Shown: positions 1-4,725 of the stretch, piece after piece
Numbering within the stretch: position 1 is the stretch's first letter
Layout of the letters: every line of letters starts with the position of its first letter
NCBI GenBank assembly: GCA_964612995.1
Contig: CAZTGE010000131.1
Location: 1-11,907 of the forward strand
Length of the DNA: 11,907 nucleotides
Source: SLQH01 sp964612995
Lineage (GTDB): Bacteria; Planctomycetota; UBA11346
Reading direction: 5' to 3'
The notes under the pieces: generated by a model
Seen by the model: the letters and a program-made list of their open reading frames with translations, nothing else
The model's database searches: none
Told to the model about the DNA's origin: nothing
Program-made: the position numbers and the translations under genes

Positions 1-5
1 CCCAT

Positions 6-31
6 GCCTGAATCTGCAGGCAGATTCAGGC
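6..31. repeat. Perfect 11-bp hairpin at the left edge
   Basis: The arms GCCTGAATCTG (6-16) and CAGATTCAGGC (21-31) are perfectly complementary around a CAGG loop. No T-run follows on either strand, so this is not a clear intrinsic terminator. It could be the end of a repeat that continues outside the window, or a transcript-end hairpin of a gene to the left. The nearby bases 32-50 show nothing else that I recognise. Confidence 0.6.
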
Positions 32-50
32 GAACCACGACAAAGCCAGG

Positions 51-203
51 GGGGGTAGGTCAGGGCCGCTCGAAGCCCGGGATGACGGGGTCACAACATC
101 GGTCCATCGTATGATGGACCCATGTTGCGACCCCCTGTTTCCATGCCGAGCTGGTGCTCGGCGCTCCCAGGGGCCGAGCTTTGAGCGGCCCTGGGGGTAG
201 GTC
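51..203. mobile_element. MITE-like palindromic element with flanking direct repeats
   Basis: A core of about 131 bp (62-192) has terminal inverted repeats: AGGGCCGCTCGAAGCCC at 62-78 against GAGCTTTGAGCGGCCCT at 176-192, with two mismatches over 17 bp. It is flanked by an 11-bp direct repeat, GGGGGTAGGTC, at 51-61 and 193-203, which looks like a target-site duplication. The borders could also be read as a 133-bp element (61-193) with a 9-bp duplication. Inside are a 22-bp near-perfect hairpin (87-134) and a 7-bp hairpin (145-162). There is no transposase, so any movement would need one supplied elsewhere. The right-hand direct repeat is also the first 11 bases of the 55-bp repeat at 193-247, which fits insertion into that repeat. 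Confidence 0.5.
87..134. repeat. 22-bp near-perfect hairpin inside the MITE-like element
   Basis: The left arm at 87-108 and right arm at 113-134 pair with only two mismatches around a GTAT loop. This is one of two internal stems of the element; the other is GCCGAGC/GCTCGGC at 145-151 and 156-162 with a TGGT loop. Together with the outer 17-bp stem they would fold a single strand into a multi-branched structure. Confidence 0.75.
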
Positions 204-247
204 CTCACACAGTGAGGGCCGTAGGGGCGAAGCCCCTGAGTAGTTAC
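193..247. repeat. 55-bp double-hairpin (REP-like) repeat, left copy
   Basis: This sequence is repeated exactly, in inverted orientation, at 11853-11907. It contains two tandem perfect hairpins: CCTCAC-ACA-GTGAGG, and AGGGGC-GAA-GCCCCT whose core is the GCGAAGC mini-hairpin. Short paired palindromes in intergenic DNA are typical of REP/BIME-type repeats. The minus strand reads as an open 20-residue frame in both copies, but that follows from the DNA identity and is not evidence of a gene. Confidence 0.8.
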
Positions 248-261
248 CAATCAACAATCGC

Positions 262-290
262 TTGGCACCGCCGAACCGGGTCTTTATACG
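262..290 (+). promoter_or_regulatory. Probable sigma70-type promoter for the exported hydrolase
   Basis: A -35-like TTGGCA (262-267) and a -10-like TATACG (285-290) are separated by 17 bases, matching the consensus at five and four of six positions. Transcription would start near 297, leaving a leader of about 60 bases before the ATG at 360. The promoter lies just beyond the 55-bp repeat, so the repeats to the left are outside this transcript. Confidence 0.5.
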
Positions 291-347
291 GTAGTGACCG
301 AGTCTCGCGTCCTCCACGACCCCCGCGCTTCCGGCCGAAGGCCAAAC

Positions 348-351
348 GGAG
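348..351 (+). promoter_or_regulatory. Ribosome binding site fixing the start at 360
   Basis: GGAG sits 8 bases before the ATG at 360. This supports 360 over an in-frame ATG at 294, which lies almost on top of the predicted transcription start and would place a non-hydrophobic extension ahead of the signal peptide. Confidence 0.65.
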
Positions 352-359
352 AGCCACGC

Positions 360-2345
360 ATGCGCACCTTGCTGTTGAGCCTGATCACCCTCGCCGCCGC
401 CAGCGCCGCTGACTTCGTCCCGGTGCCGGTCTTCCAGTACCGCGTCGACACCAATTTCGGCGACCACGCCTATCTCTGGGTGCCCGCCGACTGCGCCGAC
501 CTCGCGGGAATCCTGCTCTGCGGCATGACCGACGCCGAGTTCAGCCTCGTGCGCCACCCGGACATCCGCGAGGCCTGTGCGCGCCAGGCGCTCGGCATCG
601 TGTGGTTCAACGGCGGCATCGGCAGCTTCCACGACGATAGCAGCGCACTGTCAACCGCGGTCGCCGAAGACAAGCGCCAGAATGTCGACCACGCGCTCGC
701 CAGCCTCGCCGCGGTCTCCGGCTACGCCGAGGTGGAACACGCGCCGTGGATCGCCTTCGGCCACTCGACCGGAGCCCTGGGTGCGCGCAATCTCGCCTAC
801 TGGCGCCCGGAACGGACCATCGCCGTATGGTATTTCAAGGCCGGCGACCTGCTGCGCAGCCCCGGCGCCGGCTGGGAGGCCACCGTGCCGGGCGATGAGA
901 CCGCCGTCGCCGACCGCCTCCATGGCATCCCCGTGCTCGGGATCACCGGCGAGTACGAGGAGTTCGGTCCGGATGGAGCCAAACCCGAAAGCAAAGGCGC
1001 GCCCTGGACCGCGGCGACGCTCGGCCTGCGCGAAGAGCTGCGCACGTTGCGCGCCAACGGCTCGCCCGCTGCTCAGGTGGTCGACCCGGGCGCGGGCCAC
1101 CACACCCTGAGCGAAGGCGTGGTCGGCGTGCTCGCCGCGGCGATCGACGCCTATGTCCCTCTGCGGGTACCGGCCGACACCCATGCCGACACGGGGCCGG
1201 TCAATCTGCTCGCCGTCGATACCGGGACCGGTTATCTCAGCGACAGCGACTATGAGCTCACGGCGGCCGAACGCTCGGCTACGGCCACAGTCGCCAGCTA
1301 TGTCCATCAGCCAGACGACCCGGAGGACCCCGCGTACACCGAACCCTTCTGGCACCCGACGCTGACGCTGGCCGAAGCGATCGACGACCTGCACTACGGA
1401 CCGGGCCACGAGGGCCGGTTGTTCGACGCCGCGCATCATGGGGTTGATTTCGTCGTCGGCGAGCGTCCGTATTCCATCAAGGACCCGATCCATGCCTTCC
1501 AGACGGTGAGCAGCGCCTGCTATGGCACGGGCGACGCGGCCGATGGCAGCGAGATCGAGCTCGAGGCCGCGTATCGCGCAACCGAGCCGCAGGACTTCAA
1601 TGACACCCCGCCGACCGGCTGGAGCGTGAGTGGCCTGCCCATCACCTGGCGCACAAATCGTTTCGGCGCCTGGCAGATCGATCAGAGCGCTGGCTACGAC
1701 AGCCAGAGCCAGAGCCGCACGGTGATGCTCAGCCCGCGTCGCGATGGCTGGGGCCTGGGCTGGCACGCCCTGTCGGATGAGACCCGTAAATTCCAGGGGG
1801 TGGCGCCGGCTGGAACGAGCGCCGGAACGACCTACCGCCACAGCGAACGCACGCTGCTGATTGGCGCTCCGAGCTTCACCGACGCATCGACGCAGACCTG
1901 CACCGACTTCGCCCAACCGGCCGACCGCTCCGCCTGCGCCGGGCCCGAGGCCATGACCAGCACCTGGGATTCGGGCCTGCCACCGGTGCACTTCGTCGCC
2001 TACGGCCCGGCCCAGATCCGGCGCGACGCGAACGGCGACGAATTCCTCCACCTGACCGAGGTGCCGCGCGGCGCCCGCTTCCCCGTCGAGGTGGCGGTGG
2101 TCAGCTATCAATGGGGCAGCCTCGGGACAACCGCACCCGCTGCCGAAACACGCACGTTCGAACTCCACGCCCGGAAGATCAGCTGTGTGGTCAGCCAGGC
2201 CGGCGCGCCGATCGAGACCGGCCTGCGCGCATGGCAAGAGGAACACCTGCGCTACGACGACAGCGACTGCGAACACCGCGTCGCGCCGTTGACCATCGAC
2301 GAGGATGTCGCGCTCGAGTTCAGTCGCCTCGATACCAACGGCTGA
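360..2345 (+). CDS. Exported alpha/beta-hydrolase-fold protein with large unknown C-terminal region
   Basis: The product has 661 residues and begins with a Sec signal peptide (MRTLLLSLITLAAASA, probable cleavage after A16), so it should act outside the cytoplasm. Residues about 20-265 look like an alpha/beta hydrolase. The nucleophile elbow is FGHSTG with Ser136, and a late GAGHH (244-248) supplies the likely catalytic His. The acid residue may lie in GITGEYEEFG near 198. Such domains act on esters or related bonds, but no substrate can be named. Residues about 270-661 match no family I recognise. They contain Cys387, Cys514, Cys526, Cys609 and Cys637, which could form disulfides in the envelope, and have a beta-rich, Asp/Ser/Thr-rich look. 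The gene is monocistronic and convergent with rnpB. A specific function is not assigned. Confidence 0.85.
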   Translation: MRTLLLSLITLAAASAADFVPVPVFQYRVDTNFGDHAYLWVPADCADLAGILLCGMTDAEFSLVRHPDIREACARQALGIVWFNGGIGSFHDDSSALSTAVAEDKRQNVDHALASLAAVSGYAEVEHAPWIAFGHSTGALGARNLAYWRPERTIAVWYFKAGDLLRSPGAGWEATVPGDETAVADRLHGIPVLGITGEYEEFGPDGAKPESKGAPWTAATLGLREELRTLRANGSPAAQVVDPGAGHHTLSEGVVGVLAAAIDAYVPLRVPADTHADTGPVNLLAVDTGTGYLSDSDYELTAAERSATATVASYVHQPDDPEDPAYTEPFWHPTLTLAEAIDDLHYGPGHEGRLFDAAHHGVDFVVGERPYSIKDPIHAFQTVSSACYGTGDAADGSEIELEAAYRATEPQDFNDTPPTGWSVSGLPITWRTNRFGAWQIDQSAGYDSQSQSRTVMLSPRRDGWGLGWHALSDETRKFQGVAPAGTSAGTTYRHSERTLLIGAPSFTDASTQTCTDFAQPADRSACAGPEAMTSTWDSGLPPVHFVAYGPAQIRRDANGDEFLHLTEVPRGARFPVEVAVVSYQWGSLGTTAPAAETRTFELHARKISCVVSQAGAPIETGLRAWQEEHLRYDDSDCEHRVAPLTIDEDVALEFSRLDTNG

Positions 2346-2488
2346 GTCCGATCGCAACGACTCGGGCCGGCCTCAGGGCATCTGGAACAAACCGGGGATG
2401 TCGGCGGTCTTCTCCGTCGACTGCGCGATAATGCCGACATACGTGGCGAATAGCAAGCCTGCCTTGCCGAGGCGGATCCGGACCCGAG
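2346..2488. other. Convergent spacer between the hydrolase gene and the rnpB terminator
   Basis: These 143 bases show no convincing gene. The hairpin of the rnpB terminator would be met by plus-strand transcripts too, but on that strand it is followed by TGATG, not a T-run, so a plus-strand intrinsic terminator is not clear. Confidence 0.5.
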
Positions 2489-2518
2489 AAAAAACCCGGG
2501 CCGCAAGCGCGGCCCGGG
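2489..2518 (-). terminator. Intrinsic terminator of rnpB
   Basis: A perfect 10-bp GC stem (2495-2504 with 2509-2518) closes a 4-base loop and is followed on the minus strand by six T residues (A-run 2489-2494 on the plus strand). It begins only a few bases after the 3' end of RNase P RNA, the usual arrangement for a monocistronic structural RNA. Confidence 0.9.
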
Positions 2519-2521
2519 TGA

Positions 2522-2884
2522 TGATGCGTCGCCGATAAGCCGGGTTCTGTCGGGGACGGCCATTTCTCTGGGCCCGGCCGTTGCCGACCGGGCTCGTGCG
2601 CCCCGTCGCGGGTCGATGGTGCGGGCAGCACCTCGCCGCAGTCGGGCTTGCTCCGGGTGGGGTTTACACTGCCGGGCGCCTCGCGGCCCCCGCGGTGGGC
2701 TCTTACCCCGCCTTTTCACCCTTACCCGGCGGATGGACCGCCGGGCGGTATGTTTTCTGTTGCACTTTCCCTGCCCGATCATCACGGACGGCTGGATTTA
2801 CCAGTCACCCTGCCCTGCGGAGCCCGGACTTTCCTCCCCCGTCGACGCACGCAGGCGCCGCCGGAAGCGACCGTCTGGCGACCC
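2522..2884 (-). ncRNA. rnpB: RNase P RNA, bacterial type A
   Basis: This is the catalytic RNA that removes 5' leaders from pre-tRNAs. The minus strand carries the universal blocks in order: GGAGGAAAGTCCGGGCTCC, then ACAGAAAACATACCGCC, then AGGGTGAAA with GGTAAGAGCCCACCGCG, then AGTGTAAACCCCACCCGGAG, and near the 3' end GACAGAACCCGGCTTAT. The ends pair as P1 (GTCGCC at the 5' end with GGCGAC at 2528-2533). A type A fold is supported by P17 (2618-2622 with 2628-2632), whose loop UGCCC (2623-2627) is complementary to GGGCA at 2811-2815. That is the P6 pseudoknot. The length of about 363 is close to the E. coli RNA. The exact ends are estimates. L15 appears to lack the GGU motif that contacts tRNA CCA. 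Confidence 0.96.
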
Positions 2885-2888
2885 TGGA

Positions 2889-2916
2889 AGGCTAAGGCCG
2901 CTCCGTCGGCGGCCAA
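2889..2916 (-). promoter_or_regulatory. Possible rnpB promoter
   Basis: On the minus strand TTGGCC (2911-2916) and TAGCCT (2889-2894) are 16 bases apart, and the GGG that would begin the RNA lies at about 2884, six bases after the -10-like box. Both boxes match the sigma70 consensus only partly, so the position relative to the RNA start is the main support. Confidence 0.35.
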
Positions 2917-2959
2917 GCGCAGGCTTGCCGGCGGCGCCCCCGCCGCGTCGAATGCGCCC

Positions 2960-3418
2960 ATGACGCCCCCGCCCGGCATCCTGCTCGGCATCGACTTCGG
3001 CCACCGGCATCTCGGCGTGGCGCTCAGCGACGAGCTGGGCTTCAGCACCGAGCCGGTCGGCTTCATCGCCCGGCAGAGCGATGCCCAGGCAGCAACGGTG
3101 GTGGCCCAGCTCGCAGTGCACCACCGCGCGGTGGCGATCGTGCTCGGCCTGCCGCTGAACGCCGACGGCAGCGAGGGCAAGGCGGTGCGGCTGGTCCGAG
3201 CCTTCGGCCGCCTGCTCGCACAGCACACCGATCTGCCGCTGTTCTACGCCGATGAGCGCTACACCAGCGAGGAGGCACACGAGGCCCTGCGCGCCGCCGG
3301 CGAGAAAGACCCCCCGCCAGGCCGGGTCGACGCCAAGGCAGCGGCGATCATCCTGCGACGGCATCTCGATGCCGAGGACCACCACGGCGACACGGCCGCC
3401 CAGGCGCACCCCCGCTGA
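2960..3418 (+). CDS. yqgF: YqgF/RuvX family nuclease, pre-16S rRNA maturation factor
   Basis: The product has 152 residues, normal for the family. It has an RNase H-like fold with the expected blocks: GIDFGHRHLGVALSD (10-24) with acidic Asp12, VLGLPLNADGSEG (61-73), the ADERYTS strand (97-103), and DAKAAAIIL (124-132) with Asp124. Members were first proposed as Holliday-junction resolvases; in E. coli YqgF is linked to 5'-end maturation of 16S rRNA. The ATG at 2960 is chosen because the motif begins a few residues later and everything upstream in this frame lies over rnpB. No Shine-Dalgarno is evident. It is divergent from rnpB with a gap of about 75 bases and convergent with lptB. The C-terminal tail after residue 138 is His/Asp-rich and probably disordered. 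Confidence 0.93.
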   Translation: MTPPPGILLGIDFGHRHLGVALSDELGFSTEPVGFIARQSDAQAATVVAQLAVHHRAVAIVLGLPLNADGSEGKAVRLVRAFGRLLAQHTDLPLFYADERYTSEEAHEALRAAGEKDPPPGRVDAKAAAIILRRHLDAEDHHGDTAAQAHPR

Positions 3419-3469
3419 CCGCTCGCGAAACAACTGCAAGACGACAGAGGAGCGGGGGGCGGAGCCGGC

Positions 3470-3504
3470 ATCGCGAAGCGATAGCAGGCCCCGGTGGGGC
3501 CTGC
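3470..3504. repeat. Two adjacent perfect hairpins
   Basis: ATCGC-GAA-GCGAT (3470-3482) contains the GCGAAGC core. It is followed one base later by GCAGGCCCC-GGT-GGGGCCTGC (3484-3504), a perfect 9-bp stem. Confidence 0.75.
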
Positions 3505-3544
3505 GGCCGGCGGAGCGCGACAAGCGACAGCGAGGAAGCTGGGG

Positions 3545-3600
3545 CGCGGCGAAGCCGCGAGGGGGCAGCGCCCCTCTGATGACTAGCGGGGCGCTGCCCC
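3545..3600. repeat. GAA-loop hairpin plus 13-bp perfect hairpin
   Basis: CGCGGC-GAA-GCCGCG (3545-3559) is another hairpin with a GCGAAGC core. GGGGCAGCGCCCC (3562-3574) pairs perfectly with GGGGCGCTGCCCC (3588-3600) around a 13-base loop. Both orders of hairpin resemble the paired-palindrome layout of BIME repeats. Confidence 0.75.
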
Positions 3601-3673
3601 AGCCCGCAAGGGGCATTATGCGGGTCATCGCCCCGCCAGACTCTCACATCGAGGGGCAAGCCCCTCGGACCCC

Positions 3674-3759
3674 GAGTCCTTGACGGCATGGAACTCGCGA
3701 TCTGGCAGCCATCTGCAGAACTTGACCTGCCAGGACGAGTTCCACGCCATCAAGGACTC
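3674..3759. repeat. 24-bp inverted repeat ending at the lptB stop codon
   Basis: The arms at 3674-3697 and 3736-3759 pair over 24 bases with two mismatches. The intervening segment itself contains CTGGCAG and CTGCCAG, which would extend the stem. The right arm ends on the last base of the lptB stop codon. As RNA from lptB it would form a very strong 3' hairpin, useful for mRNA stability or termination, although no U-run follows. Confidence 0.75.
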
Positions 3760-4481
3760 TAGACGAGCCGGAAGTCCTCGCCGAGGTAGGCACGGCGCAC
3801 TTCGGGGTTCTCGACGATCTGAGCGGGCGTACCGCTGGCGATGATGCTGCCGGCCTCCATCACGTAGAGGCGATCGACCATCGCCAGGATCGCCTCGGCG
3901 TTGTGGTCGGTGATCAACACGCTGATGCCGCGCTGCTTGAGTTCAGCGCTGATCTGTCGGATACCGGAGCGGCTCTTCGGGTCGACGCCGGCGAAAGGCT
4001 CGTCGAAGAACATCAGCTTCGGATCGGTGACCAGAGCCCGGGTGATCTCCAGCCGCCGCTTCTCGCCGCCGGAGAGGCTCCCCGCCCGGCTCCCGCGCAG
4101 ATGCGTCAGCTGCAACTGCTCGAGCAGGCGTTCGCAGACCTGCTTGCGCTCGCGCCGCGGGTAATGCTCCTCGACCACCATCTTGATGTTGTCGGCAACC
4201 GAGAGGCTGGCGAAGATGGTCGGTTCCTGGGCGAGATAGCCCATGCCCAGCCGCGCGCGGCGGTACATCGGCATGTGGGTCACATCGCTGTCGCAGAAGA
4301 CGATGCTGCCAGACTCTGGGCGTAGCAGACCGACGACCATGCGGAAGGTGGTGGTCTTGCCCGCACCGTTGGCCCCGAGCAGACCGACGACCTCCCCCGC
4401 CGCGACCTCGAGCTCGACACCGTTGACCACCTGGCGCCGTCCGAAGCGCTTCGACAGACTTCGTACGCGGAACAGACTCAT
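3759..4481 (-). CDS. lptB: LPS export ABC transporter ATP-binding protein LptB
   Basis: The product has 240 residues, the normal size of LptB, the cytoplasmic ATPase that with LptF/LptG extracts lipopolysaccharide from the inner membrane and drives it along the Lpt bridge. Visible motifs are Walker A GANGAGKT (36-43), the Q-loop YLAQEPTIF with Gln85, signature LSGGE (136-140), Walker B LMFFDEP with Glu161, the LptB-typical DEPFAGVDP, and switch His193 in TDHN. The family block LSVADNI (93-99) separates it from the related amino-acid exporters. No Shine-Dalgarno precedes the ATG at 4481. Partner genes lptA, lptC, lptF and lptG are not in the window. lepB lies upstream on the same strand with a 244-base gap, so co-transcription is possible but not shown. 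Confidence 0.95.
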   Translation of the reverse strand: MSLFRVRSLSKRFGRRQVVNGVELEVAAGEVVGLLGANGAGKTTTFRMVVGLLRPESGSIVFCDSDVTHMPMYRRARLGMGYLAQEPTIFASLSVADNIKMVVEEHYPRRERKQVCERLLEQLQLTHLRGSRAGSLSGGEKRRLEITRALVTDPKLMFFDEPFAGVDPKSRSGIRQISAELKQRGISVLITDHNAEAILAMVDRLYVMEAGSIIASGTPAQIVENPEVRRAYLGEDFRLV

Positions 4482-4674
4482 TGTGGAAAAACCGGCTGAA
4501 ACAGACGTGCAACGGGATCAAGCAGAGATGAAGGACAACCCACGGGCAACATGAAGAACGCTATCATGCTGCCATAAATGGCTTTGCATGGATGCTGTGG
4601 AGTACCGCTGTTTCCACAGCCTCGGGTTCGACGCATTCGCGGAACGGCCGCGCCTGATGCATCAATGTGGAAAA
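4482..4674. promoter_or_regulatory. DnaA-box-like words and tandem hairpins upstream of lptB
   Basis: TGTGGAAAA occurs at 4482-4490 and 4666-4674; its complement TTTTCCACA fits the relaxed DnaA box TTWTNCACA. GTTTCCACA (4610-4618) and TGTGGAGTA (4596-4604) are near matches and form the arms of an 8-bp hairpin (4594-4601 with 4613-4620). A second hairpin lies beside it: CATGC (4565-4569) with GCATG (4586-4590), enclosing GCCAT/ATGGC. Such words also arise by chance, so a DnaA role is inference only. Confidence 0.3.
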
Positions 4675-4725
4675 CCTGCGGGAAACGCGGACTTGTCCTC
4701 GAACGCGACCCGCCTAGCGACGCCA

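Larger units (their letters stand above)
3419..3758. other. Palindrome-dense convergent intergenic region
   Basis: The 340 bases between the ends of yqgF and lptB hold no convincing gene but at least seven perfect or near-perfect hairpins in succession: 3470-3482, 3484-3504, 3545-3559, 3562-3600, 3603-3624, 3650-3667 and 3674-3759. None is followed by a clear T-run. The density suggests a nest of REP-like repeats that also acts as a transcription barrier between converging genes. Confidence 0.7.

Noticed and set aside
26..250. Short frame on the minus strand whose first residues recur as a plus-strand frame at 11849-11907
   Set aside because: The shared peptide VTTQGLRPYGPHCVRTYP comes only from the duplicated 55-bp palindromic repeat. 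The frame also crosses the MITE-like element, and there is no ribosome binding site.
651..2357. A 568-codon open frame on the minus strand
   Set aside because: It lies opposite the exported hydrolase gene, has no recognisable motif, and is expected from the GC-rich third positions. The plus-strand gene has a signal peptide, ribosome binding site and promoter.
3562..3600. The 13-bp perfect hairpin as an intrinsic terminator of yqgF
   Set aside because: No T-run follows on either strand and it lies about 145 bases after the stop; it is better described as part of the repeat nest.
3252..3683. Plus-strand frame spanning the end of yqgF and the palindrome nest
   Set aside because: Arg/Pro-rich composition produced by GC-rich palindromes; it shadows yqgF and has no start signal.
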